Source of the DNA: Pelagophyceae sp. CCMP2097
Lineage: Eukaryota > Sar > Pelagophyceae
Reading direction: 5' to 3'
Assembly (NCBI GenBank): GCA_026770575.1
Contig: MU657193.1
Span: 403,634 to 443,637 of the forward strand
Length of the DNA stretch: 40,004 nucleotides
Part shown: positions 28,701 to 39,355 of the stretch, piece after piece
Numbering within the stretch: the first letter of the stretch is position 1
How the letters are laid out: every line of letters begins with the position of its first letter
Translations under genes and position numbers: made by a program
Notes under the pieces: generated by a model
Database searches by the model: none
Told to the model about the DNA's origin: nothing
Seen by the model: the letters and a program-made list of their open reading frames with translations, nothing else

Positions 28701-31700
28701 TGCTCGACGTCGCCGACGTCGTGCGCGGCGGCCAGCGCCGCGCGTGGTTCGCGCTCGGCGGCGGCGGCTTTGTCGACGTCTTCGTCGCCTGGCGGTACAA
28801 CGTGTCGCTGGCCGTCGTCGACGTGCCCGAGGAGCGCTCCGCCGACGAAAATCTAAAGCGCCCGGCCAACGCGGTCCGCGCCGTCGTCGTCCGCGGCCGC
28901 GGGCTCGAGGCGGGTGGGTACGTCACGCTCAGCGTCGGGTCGATGGTGCGCCGGTCCGCCACGCGTCTCGGCGCGGCGCCGCTCTGGGACGAGCGCTTCA
29001 TCGTCGAGGCCGACTCGCCGGGCGACTGCCTCGAGGTCGAGCTCTTCGAGGAAATTACCGACGACGCCGGCGCCCGGGCTATCAGGCGGACGGCGCGGAT
29101 CGACTGCCCAATCGGCAAGCTGCTGGCGTCTCGAAAGCCCGTCCGCCGCTGGTTCCCGCTCGAGGCCGCCGCGCCGAGCGGGCCCGCGCTCGAGCTCGTC
29201 CTCCACTGGCACTTTTCCGAGGCGGTCCACGGCACGCCGCTGCCCGAGGAGACGGCGCCGCGCGCGCACGCAGGCAAAGCGCCAAACTCGCTCGAGGTCG
29301 TAATCTGCCGCGCGCGCGCCCTCGAGGCCATGGACAGGCCGCGGTCCAAGCTCGAGGCGGCGACGTCGGACCCAATCGTGCGCCTGGAGCTCGTGGGCTC
29401 GGCTGCGCCGGCGCAGCGGACGACGTGCAAGGTCCGCGACCTGAACCCGGACTACTGGGAGCGCTTCATCTTCCGCGACGTCGACGACGCCGACACGGCC
29501 CTCGTCGCGACGGTGGAGGACGTCGACGACGGCGTCGGTAACGACGTCATCGGCCGCTGTCGCGTCGGCCTGCGCGCGCTCGCGGACCGCGGCTGCGTGC
29601 GCAAGTGGTACACGCTCACGGCCGACGCCGACGACCGGCCGCGAGGCCGCCTGGAAGTCGCCTGCAGCTGGGTCCACGACCCGGACCTCGCCGTCGCCGT
29701 AAAAGCGCTGCGCCTGGACAACGATCAGGCTGGGTCGAAGTCATATTCGTGTGCAGCAACGACCCTCTGCGACCCTCTTTGTGCCCCGCAGGTCGACGGC
29801 GAAGGAAACGTGGACGCATTCAAGGACGAGTACGACGAGCCGGCGAACACGCTCGATTTGTGCGTCGTGCGCGTCAAGCAGGTCCATTTGCCGGCCAACG
29901 CCGCCGCGCTCCGCGTCATCGTCGCCTGCGCGGGCGACCGCCTGGTGACCGGCCAGGTCGCCGCCGCGGCCAAGGTGGTCAAGTGGGTCCAACACAAGAC
30001 GTGGGAAGTCGACGAGCACGACTCCGTGGAAATCGAGCTCCACGCGGACCGCGGCGGCGTCGTCGGCACGGCCAAGTTCGCAATCGCATCGGTGCGCTTT
30101 TGACTCTGCCCTCGTTGAGACACCCCGTGCTTTCTTCGTGAGACGTCTTTGTACCGGCGAGCATATCCGACACGGCCACTCCCGTCTGCCGTCTAGGAGC
30201 TCAGGAGCCGCGCGGCGGTGCGGCGGTGGTACGAGCTGCGCGACGGCGGTGGCGCGATCCGGGGCCACGTCGAACTCGTCTCGCACTGGCACTTTGACCC
30301 GCGGCGCAAGGGCGAGCGCGTCGAGCTGGAGAGCCGAGAGGAGGACGCTTTCAAGCCGGCGAACCGCGTAGAGGTCCTCGTCCTGCGCGCCAAGAAGCTG
30401 CCTCTCAACTTTGAGCACCCGACCGTCACGCTCACCTGCGACGGTGGGCCACGGAGAGTTGCCGAGAAGAGAAAGTTGCTCCCGCTCTCGGACGCGAGGA
30501 AAATCCAAAGTTGCCGAGAAGAGCTTTTGCTCCCGCTCTCGGACGCGAGGAAAATCCAAAGTCGAATCACATGCGCGCGCAGGCGAGACGCGGACCGGCT
30601 CGGAGCCCGAGGACGGGACGCCCGGCGCGCCGCGCTGGTTCGAGACGCAATTCTTCGATGACGTCGACGCCGTCGACGACCAAACCCTGGAAATCACCGT
30701 CCGGGCCGTGCGGCCGGGCCAGACGCTCCTGGCCCGGTCCGCCGTGAAGATCGCGCAACTCCGCGACCGCCGGCCGCTCCGGTACGGTTCTGTCGTTGCA
30801 AACGCAAGTCGTCCGAGGTTTTTGAGAGTGGCCTCTATCAAGTTCGACGATGGGACTTAAGGCCTCGACGAAAACCGCGCAGGCGTTGGTTCTGGTTCGA
30901 GGCGGACCCGCCTCGCAGCCGCGGCAAGATCGAGTGCGTCTTGCGCTGGGTCCACGAGGCGGGCCTCTGGTTCCCGCCGCTGCCGTACAACGACCTCGAC
31001 GACGACGACGACGACGGCGCGGAGCGCAACGAGCTCGTCGTCGTCATCGTGCGCGCGCGCCGCCTCGCCATCGATTCGCAGACGCCGCGGCCCTACGTCT
31101 GCCTCGAAGCCGCGGGCGAGCGCACGGCGATGGCGCCCGTTTCCGGGTCGCGGCACCCGCGGTTCGCCGGCGAGCGCCACAGCTTCGAGGTGCGCGAGGC
31201 GGACGGCTGCGTGCGCTTCGACGTGCTCGACGCGCGCGACGGCGACCGCGACGCTTTCGTGGGCTCGGGCACCATCACCATGGCCGAACTGGGGCAGGGC
31301 GGCCGCCCCTTTGTGCGAAAATGGCTCTTGCTCAAGGACGCCGCGGGCGAGGCGTGCGGCCAGGTCGACGTCTTTTGCAAGTGGCGCCACGACGCGTCCA
31401 AGACCCTGCGCCTGCCGCCGCACGTTCTCGAGGACCCGCACCCTGAGGTGAAAAAGCCGAACCAGCTCATCGTCGTCGTATTGCGCGCGCGGCGGCTCTG
31501 GACACGGAGCGCCGAGGCCGGCGACGACCGGGCCCGCATGTGGTCCGCGCTCCGGCGGCGGCCCTCCGGCGGCGACGCGGTGCAGGTCGTCGTCCGGTGC
31601 GCGCCGCGGCAGGCGCAAAAGTCCGAAGTCGTCTACGCCGACGGCGGCCACGCCGAGTTTATGGACGTGCTGCGCTTCAAGGTCGACTCGACGACGCCGA

Positions 31701-33871
31701 GGCGCGGCCTGGAAGTCGAAGTCTTCGCGCACGATGAACTCCGGCAAGAGGCTATCGGCAGGTGCAAGCTGGACATCCGCCTGCCCGCCCGCGCCGCGCC
31801 GGCGGACGGCGGCGACGATGCGAGCGACGCGGCGCGAGGCGAGGCGTTTGCGTACCAAAAGGTGCCACCGCAACGGCAGTGGGCCGAGCTCCTCGAGGAC
31901 TCTGGCGTGCGCAGGGGTGGCGCGCGGCGCGGCCTCGCGGCGCCCTGCCGCGGCTTCGTCGAGATCTGGTTCGCGTGGCACACAGTGCGCAAGGGCGCCG
32001 CGGCGACCAAGGCGCCCGCGGTCGCGGCCGGCGCGGGTAGGCTCACCTTGCAGCAGCGGGCCGACGCGCGTCGCCGGCCCTGCCTGCCACCGCCGCCACG
32101 CGTGCCGCCCGACGAGCTCGTCGTCGTTGTCGTCCGCGGCCGGTTTGCGGCGTCGGCCGTCTATCGCGTCGAGGTCCGGCTCGGCGTCGACGGCATCTAC
32201 GCCGCGCGCGCGACGGCGACGCCGCAGAGGACGACGCGCGCGCGGCGCGACGTCCTCGTGCAGGAGCGGTTCCATCTCGCCTGCGCCGACGGCGCGAGCA
32301 CCAAGGTCCTCTCCTGCGCCGTCGTCGAGGCGTCCGGGACGACGCACCGAGCGGCGTCGGCGGCCGCCGCGTCCGACGCGGAAAGCGCCGAGATTTCCAT
32401 CGACGACGACTTTTTGACGCCGCAGCGACGGACGCTCGCCGTCGGGGCGCACCAGATCGAAGTCCTCATCTACTGGAGGCAGCGGCCGCACCGCGGGCCT
32501 GCCGCGGAGCAGGGGTGCGAGTCGCCGGCGACGCCGTCGCCGCTGCGGCTCATCGCAGAGCCGCAGCTGCGCAGGATGGCGCCGCCGATGTCCCCGATGT
32601 CCCCGATGTCGCCGGCATCCGCGACTCGGTCCGGCCGGCCCGCGGCGACGGTTCTGCAGCTCGTCGGCTTCGCGAGGGCGACGCCGACGAAGCGGGCCGT
32701 GGGCACGGACGCGCCGCCGAGCCCCGGCGTGGACGAGCGCCTGCGCGTCTGCGTCGACGTCGCGGCGCCCGAGTCGCCCGACGACTTTGACCGCGTCTAC
32801 GAGTGCATCTCGACCGTGGCGCGGTCCGCGGGCGAGGGCTGCGACTTTGCGCGCTGCGACCTCGCGGCGTGCGCGCGGCCGCTCCGCGTAAACGCGGGCG
32901 CCGTCGTCCGCTTCAGCCTCTTCGCCCTGGCGCCGCCGTATGCCGCGGCGCCGCTGAGCTTTAGCGTCGCCGCGGGCAGCGCGCGCCGGCTCCCGGGAGA
33001 CGAGGCGCCGCGGTGGCGCGCCGTCGGCCACTGCAAGTGCTCGGTCGGCGGCGACGCGGCGGTGGCGCTGGCCGGCGACGTAGCGCTGGCGCTGGCCATC
33101 TCTGGCGGCTGCGCTTCAGACGCCGACGACCTCGCGCTCGACCGCGGCGAGCTCGAGGTCCACCTCTGGACGCCCGCGGCCGCGTCGCCGACGCCAACCA
33201 AGGCGGGCTCGCCCAGGGTCGCCTTCGATAGCCCCCGCGGCGCATCGACGCTGCGGCGCCTCCTGAGCCCCAGCACGCCGAGCCCCGGCGCGCCGAGGGA
33301 GAGCGCGTTCGTACAGCCGAGGAGCAGCCTCGCCGACGCCGCGTCGCCGTCGTCGTCATTCTCCGACATGGACGCGCCGACGTCGCCGATGTCGCCGACG
33401 TCGCCGATGTCGTCCGTGACCGCATTTTCGCCGGGCAGACGGCGCACGGGGCTCCGTCACTCTGTGAGCGACACCGGCTTCACCCAGGTATGCCCCCTGG
33501 ATCTCTTGATTTCTCTCCCGGCCGCTTGCTTCGAAAAGCGCGCGACGCTGCGAAAGCGACCGTCCCATGAACGAACCGCGACGATGACGCAGGCGACGCT
33601 GCCCTACGTCATCCCGTCGAGCTGTAAAACCCTGGGCTCACCAGAGCCGGAGTCCATCGTCAAGTACCGAGAGGCCGTCTCGAGGTGCGTGCGGTCGTCA
33701 TCGGGGCGACACGCTCCTGCTAGGGGATCATCTTCCCCTCGTAGGCTGTCCCTCGATTCGTCGACGGACAGCGCCGCACCGCGACGACGAGTCGAGCAGC
33801 ACATGATGCGCCTAGCAGCGCATCGAATCGCGGGGCGCTACTGGAAGCCATCACCAGCGCCGCTCGACTGA
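25752..33871 (+). CDS. Giant multi-C2-domain protein (about twelve C2 domains)
   Basis: Ten exons: 25752-26572, 26879-27027, 27135-27739, 27855-28481, 28526-30091, 30197-30443, 30583-30781, 30883-33487, 33593-33684 and 33745-33871. They total 7038 bases, or 2345 residues, and every phase agrees. C2 domains start at about residues 1, 156, 302, 540, 681, 847, 986, 1173, 1310, 1452, 1597 and 1813. Each begins with a strand like NELVVVIVRARRL and ends with a Trp strand (VWRHDP, HWHFDP, SWVHDP). Domain 2 keeps acidic calcium ligands (STDPYV, VWDWDAGSADD), while others such as domain 4 lack them. Domain 3 has a long Asp/Glu insert. The C-terminal 400 residues are Ser/Pro-rich with MSPMSP and TSPMSP repeats. 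No membrane helix is visible, so it is not a classical ferlin or MCTP. It probably tethers membranes or proteins. Bases 29729-29791 are in frame but look intronic, with a GC donor. Confidence 0.85.
26573..26878 (+). other. Longest intron of the C2 gene, with internal direct repeat
   Basis: The donor is GTGCGC and the acceptor GCAG. Splicing restores the Trp that ends C2 domain 2. The intron holds a direct repeat of about 30 bases with 2-3 differences at 26624-26653 and 26787-26817 (core GGCTTGGTTTTGTGAACTT). A GTTTGGGTTTGGG run lies at 26768-26780. This looks like duplication during intron growth or a small insertion. Confidence 0.65.
28482..28525 (+). other. 44-nt intron flanked by an exact 12-bp duplication
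   Basis: The intron starts GTCAGT within a GTCA tetranucleotide run. Its last 12 bases, GTCAAGACGCAG (28514-28525), repeat exactly the last 12 bases of the upstream exon (28470-28481). Splicing joins AVKTQ to ATAKKHGE in phase 0 inside C2 domain 5. The duplication suggests a recent intron gain. Confidence 0.75.
30444..30582 (+). other. Intron containing a ~52-bp tandem duplication
   Basis: Bases 30458-30509 and 30510-30560 are tandem copies (52 and 51 bp), both ending GGAAAATCCAAA and differing only in a short A/T-rich patch. The intron joins LTCDG to ETRTGSEP in phase 1. The repeat makes up most of the intron. Confidence 0.75.
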
Positions 33872-34108
33872 TAATCACAATGTCATGTTTCTTACTCGGG
33901 GACCCTAGTCCGGCCGAGTGTGGAGACGTGGGTTTGAAGAGCGACTGGCTCTGGTTGCGCGGTGGGTTATAAGCGAGCAAGGTGCTCGAATGCTCGGTCG
34001 CGGGATACCATCACGAGTCGAGTCGATGCGAGTGCGTGGCGAATCTCCAGTTTAAAACGAAAGAGGACGAGTGGCTCCCCACTCGCGGCGCTCGCCGGGT
34101 CATCGCCC

Positions 34109-36678
34109 TTAGACTTCATAGCCGGAGGGCGTCGGCGGCGGGACGTAGTCGATGGCGGGCTGGAGCCCCTGCCACATGGCGTCGCGGCCGCGGCGCGAGA
34201 CCGAGCTCGTGACGACGATTTCCGTCTGCGCGGCGAGGTCGACTCCGAGCGTCTCCTCGAGCGCCTTTTGGACGTGCGCGATGCGCGCCTCGAGGAGCCG
34301 CTCGCTCTGCGAGTTGCGGATGACCTTGTCCGCCTTGGTCAAGACGATGATGTACCGCCACGGCCTGCGCGCGTCTCAGTCGCGCGGCGGCGGGTCCGGA
34401 AAACGGGGCGCACCTCTCGCTCATCATGCCCTTGACAAGTTCGAAAAGTTCGAGGTCGACGGCTTCGATGGAGTCGAGGCGCGAGTCGATCTGCGCCGGG
34501 GAGCGTTTCGCGGACGACACCACGTCCGAGGCATCAAGGGACCCCGCGCGGCCATCCGCTCACGAGGTGGAAAACGACCTTGACGGAGTCGCGCTTGGAG
34601 AGGTAGTCTTCGATGAGCTTGCGCCATGCGACGCGGTCCGACTTTGCGACTTTAGCGTAACCGAGGCCCGGCACCTGCGTGCGCCGGATACAGGGAGAGG
34701 CTCCAACGGACACAGGGCGGTCTCTTGGATCGATTGACAATTGATCGCCAGAGGGACGCCGGGCCGTGCGTCGACGACGTAAAACTTGCCCGGCGGCCGC
34801 CTATGCGCAGCCTCGCGTCGGACGCGCGGGGGGCGTTCGATTTCGGGACGCACCATTCGTTCGACGAGGCGGAGTTGACCGCAAAGTAGTTGAATTGCTG
34901 CCTGCGCGCGCCCCGCCGTCGCGCAAAGGTCCGCGGGCCTTTTTGCGGACTTCAACGCACGTCTTGCCGGGCTTCTTCGAGATGAAGGCGAGGGCCTTGC
35001 GGTTGCAGAGCATGTTCACGAGCGACGACTTGCCCACGTTGGACCGCCCCACGAGCACGGCCTACCACGGTTTGTAAAGGGCATGCGCTGGCCGTGGCGC
35101 CTCACCTCGCCGCGGTCGGCGGGCGGCATGGACTCCATGGAGACCGCGCCGGCGACGAAGTCGACGGAGCGCGCGGCGGCGTTTGAAATTTCGGCGTACG
35201 TGTCGTCGTCGCCGACGACGCCGGCGCCGCGCATCGCCTCGATGACGGCGAAGACGGCGCGCAGCGTCCTGGCCTTGCGCGCGAAGCGCAGCGCGTTGTT
35301 GAAGACGACGACGGGCGGCGGCGACTCGTACCGCACCGCGCCGGCCGGCGTGGCTGCCGCGTCCGCGTCCGCGCGCAGCGGCCGGCCCTCGTCGTCCTGC
35401 CGCTGCACGCCGATGGCCTAGCGTGGAGAGGACGGCCGTCGAATGCTCCAGAACCACTCCGCCTTTGGCGGCCACGACGAGGGAATGCCTCCGGCGTCTA
35501 TCCCTCTTGCTTCTCATGCCGCTCGCGACTCAGTCATCGCCCCGTCCGACCCAACTCCGACGCGGCGGCGGACTCGCTCGGCGTCGCGCCACCGCAGCGC
35601 CGTCGTCTCTGCGCGTTCGACGTGGTTGTTCTTCAGGAGCGACATGACGAGCGACGCGTAGACGCGCGACGGCCGCGCCACCGTCGACGACGCCGGCCAG
35701 AGCGACGCCGCCAGCGAGTCGGCGATGTTGTGGTCGCCCGAGCGGCACATCGCCGCCTAGCACCCAGCCGTCGCGACGACGCTCCTCGCCCCGAGCACCA
35801 GCGACGGCGCGCGCACCGCGAGCGTCCCGAGGTCGTTGGGGTCGATCTGCCACGCGGCGGCCGCTTTGTGCTCCTCAAAGACCCGCCGAGCCAGCTCCGG
35901 AGTCTTGAGGCTACGGTGCAGAGCGTGGCGCTCCGTGGGGGCAAAGGCCCCCGGTTGGGTGGCGCCTATCACGCACCGATAGAGTTCGCTGACCGCCTCG
36001 TACAGCAGCGACGCCGACACCTCTCCGGCACGTCCGACGAGCGCCGCGACGATGGATTCGCCTCGTTTCCTGCGCCGGCGCGCGTGGGCGCGCGCGGCGG
36101 CGCACGAGGCGGCCTCGGACTCACGTGTCGTCAGTGAAGATGCCTCCGAGCGCGTCGAGCGCGGGCGTCGGCGGCCGTTTGCTGGGGACGGCCGTCGATC
36201 ACGGGGCGGCGCCGTGCGGCAGCCTCTCGCAGGGCGCACCTGGCCTTGGCCGCTGCGGCGGCCTCGACGGTCTTTTTCGTGGCCTTCTTCGACGAAAAGT
36301 CAAGCGTCCTAGCGGCAAACTTCGGAGCCGGCTCCGGAAAGGCAGCAAGGAGGCTCGCCAGAAGCGCACCTGCTGCTGACGCTGCGGACGCGGCCGCGCC
36401 TCGACGCGCGCTTGCCGCCGCCGAGGTGGCCAAAGTCCTTGCCCGCCGCGACGACGCTCTCGCCGTCGCCGCCGTTCCGCGTGCCCGCCTGGCCGGGCGC
36501 GCGGTGCGGCGCGGGTGAGCGGCAAAAACGGCGCGCGGCGCACCGTGATGGTCAGCGCTCGTCGCGCGACGGCGAGGCCGCTGCCCGGCGCGCGGAGGGC
36601 TATGCAGGTGAAGCAGACGCCGGCGGACCGGGCGCCCGTCCCCCAGTACACCGCGCCGAGCACGTAGCGGAGCCGCAT
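34109..36678 (-). CDS. PPR-like repeats fused to EngB/YihA ribosome-assembly GTPase
   Basis: Fourteen exons: 36544-36678, 36370-36488, 36240-36308, 36125-36181, 35977-36069, 35799-35910, 35622-35756, 35106-35417, 34961-35061, 34854-34901, 34770-34800, 34564-34674, 34414-34490 and 34109-34364. They give about 551 residues. Residues about 130-335 contain helix pairs resembling pentatricopeptide repeats ([47 protein letters not shown] with DDTYAEI). The GTPase follows: G1 GRSNVGKSS at 349-357, switch PGKTQQFNYF, G3 [12 protein letters not shown], then DYLSKRD, G4 TKAD at 476-479 and a G5-like TSSVSRRG. EngB matures the large ribosomal subunit in bacteria and organelles, so this is probably a plastid or mitochondrial factor with added RNA binding. 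The N-terminus is signal-like. The G3 splice needs a GC donor. The exon 7 end is uncertain; 35574 also fits. Confidence 0.8.
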
Positions 36679-36910
36679 CGCCGTGATGCCGTCGGTCGAC
36701 GGCCGCTCGCGCGTCGCGAAGGGTCAATTGATCAAGCTTCTCCGAAAATGGCGATGACTTTGTGGAACAAAAGTACTAGTGTGTACACTAGTCTGTGTAC
36801 ACTGCCAGTCTGGCGGCCACCCGACGTGAATTCGCCGCGACGCCAGTGGCGCGAGCACTGGGAAGACAATGGGGGATTTATGGGGATGGCGTACTAGGTG
36901 GCCTCGGTTA
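36679..36910. other. Spacer with an ACTAGTG/CACTAGT hairpin
   Basis: The gap lies between the start of the EngB fusion gene and the stop of the IQ/EF/ankyrin gene, both on the minus strand. It holds an 18-bp dyad at 36775-36792 (7-bp arms, 4-nt loop). Being AT-rich and upstream of the EngB gene, it may belong to that promoter. Confidence 0.45.
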
Positions 36911-39355
36911 CTACGACTCGACGGCGAGGGCGGAAAGCGACCGCGCGGCCGTGATGGGCGAGGCTGTGATGGGCGAGAGCCTTGGGAAGGTCTTCGTGGG
37001 CGTCGCCGCCGGGCTGCCTTGGGCCCAGCCTTCGGGCTTGTAGTCGAGCGACTTGGTGACGCGGCGCCGCGCGCTCAACGTCCGCGGGTTCTCGCGGCCC
37101 TCGCCGACGAGGAACTTCACGGCCTGCGAGCCCGAGACGGCGCCGTTCTCCCGGAGCAGCGCGGCGACGGCGGTGTGGTCCGCGGCGTCGGCGCGGTCGC
37201 GCGCCGTGCAGTTGGCCTCGTCGAGGCGGTTCACGTCGCCGCCCGCGGCCACTAGCTGCCGGCAGCAGGCCACCGAGCCCGCCTGCGCCGCGAGCATGAG
37301 CGGCGTGCAGCCGCGCACGTTCACCGCGTCGACGTCCGCGCCGTGCGAAATCTACGCGAAACGGCGGTCGACGGCAGTGTACGGCAAGCGCTCCACCCGT
37401 CGACGCTCCGGGAGCACCCGCCGCTCTCGACGGGCGTCTCGCCTCTATCCTCTGCCGCTCGCGGCTCCGCGCTGGATTGTCCAGTGGTCGGCGCGGCGGC
37501 GCGCGAGCCAGGCGACCTGGTGGTCGAGGCCGCGCAGCGCGGCGAGGTGGAGCGGCGCCTCTCCCGTGGCAGCGAGTCGCGCGTCGCACGGCGGCGGCGC
37601 GGGCGTGGGCGGCGGCGATGCGTCGGCGCGCGCGAGGATGGCGTCGAGGAGCGCGGCGTCCTTGCGCGCGCAGCCAGACGAGATGGCCACGTGCAGGGGC
37701 GTCGCGCCGTCGTCGTCGCAGAGCCCGGCGTCGGCGCCGCGCGAGAGGAGGAGGCGCGCCGCACCGGCGTGCCGCGCGTCGAGCGCGAGCATGAGCGCCG
37801 TGCCGTGCGGCGGCTCGCAGCTCCGCGCGTCGATCTCGGCGCCGCGGAGGAGTAGGCGCAGCAGCGCGTCGGCGGCGGCGCCGTGCGCCGCCGCGTCCTG
37901 CAGCTTGACGTTGAGCTCGGCCGTCGCGCGGCACCTGCGCCGTCCGTCCGAGGGGGCCGCGGCGTCGCGACGGGTCGCACCTCATGTGCTCGGCGGCCTT
38001 GCCGCAGGCCGGCGCGTCGCCGCCGAGGGCGTGGGCGGCCTCGTTGGCGTGGCGCGCGGCGCGCGCGATGGTGACGTGGCTGTTGTCGGCGCCGCTGGCG
38101 GCGCAGGCGGCCTCCTCGCGGAAGAAGCGGATGGTGGCGGCGTCGACGGCGAGCTGCGTGCGCACGTTGGCGCTGCGGATGCGCGCCGTCTCGCGCGCAA
38201 AGTGCGCGCGCAGCGTCGTCTCGACGCGCTCGTCGTCGCCGCCCTGCTTGGCGAGGGCCACCGATGCGAGCATCATGAACTCGTCGAGGTCGAGGTTGCC
38301 CGATCGGTCCGCGTCGAAGCGCGCGATGAGGCCGACGACGTCAGCGTCGCAAATCGCCGCCGCGACGCCCCACACCGCCAGCGCCCCCAGCAGCTCGCCC
38401 TTGTCCAGCGCGCCCGAGTGGTCCAGGTCCTACACGCCCCCGTCCAGAGCCGCGCCGCGATAGGGGCCCCGCCGCCGAGCGTTCGACTCACGACGCGGAG
38501 GAAGATTTGCTTGAGCTCGGCGGCCTCCTCGTCGGTGAACTCGTGGAGCTTGGCCGGCGGCTGGGTCAGCGAATCGGCCCAGACGCCGCGCATGAGCTCG
38601 AGGAGCGCGCGGAAGCCGTCGACGCCGAGGCTGTCGCGGGCCTCGGCGGCCGCCGCATCGTCAGCGGCGGCCGCCGCGTTTGCGGCGGCGGCCGCCGCGC
38701 CGGCGCACTTGGCGTTGGCCGCCTCGGCCAGGATGCCTCTCATGCTGCCCATGCGGTACATCTTTTGGATGAGCACCGCCGCCTCGCGGTCCGCCACGTG
38801 CGTCCGCCACCCGCCCAAGTCGTCGTAGTAGCCAGAGTCCGACTCCGCGTCGGCGGCGCTCTTCCGGGCCGCCGCCGCCGCCGACGACGACGAGTCCGCC
38901 GCCTCGGGCCCGGGCGCGGCCGCCGGGCGCGCCGCGGCGCCGTGCGCCGCGGCGGCATGGTGCGCCTCGTGCGCCGCCGCGAGCGCCTCGGCGGGGCGAC
39001 CCCGCCCGTCGGCGTCGGCGGGGCCGTCCGGCGCCGCGAGGACGCGCGCGACGAGGTGGCGCGCGTCGTCCTCGCCGTGCGTCTGGGCGAAGAGCCGGTC
39101 GCAGAAATTCTCGAGGACCTCGCGCGGCGCGCGCTCCGCGCCCTGGACCACGAGCTCGAAGAGCACGGCCACGCCGTCGTCGTCGGCGGCGCCGACCTCG
39201 CACGCCGCAGCGATATGGCCCCGCTGCTCCGCCAGCAGGTCGGCGACGGAGCGGCGCCGGCGCGACGGCGTCAAAAAGGGCGGCGGACCCATGGCGCGCG
39301 ACGGCGGACGGCGACGGTTGGATCGAAGCCGCTCGATCCAGCGCTCTAGCGCCAC
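36911..39355 (-). CDS. IQ-motif, EF-hand and ankyrin-repeat protein
   Basis: Exons 38492-39355, 37981-38429, 37505-37934 and 36911-37351 give 727 residues from the first Met. A second Met, 21 codons in, is an alternative start. The N-terminal part is helical, followed by an Ala/Ser-rich linker. An IQ-like motif, AAVLIQKMYRMGSMRG, lies near residue 190. Splicing in phase 0 creates EF-hand loop DLDHSGALDKGE (289-300), and DADRSGNLDLDE follows at 327-338. Ankyrin repeats run from about 440 to 660: GTALMLALDARHAGAARLLL, TPLHVAISSG, APLHLAALRG, then SHGADVDAVNVRG and TPLMLAAQAGSVACCRQLV. The chain ends in a Ser/Pro/Thr-rich tail. This is a probable calcium/calmodulin-responsive scaffold; partners are unknown. 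The last intron (37352-37504) needs a GC donor to keep a full ankyrin repeat. The last ankyrin exon cannot be read in the upstream frame without splicing. Confidence 0.8.

Noticed and set aside
27637..29541. 634-residue plus-strand frame overlapping the C2 gene
   Set aside because: It is an Arg-rich alternate frame of C2 exons, and the other frame carries the recognisable domains.
30857..33031. 724-residue minus-strand frame
   Set aside because: It is antisense to well-supported C2 domains and has shadow-type composition and no motif.
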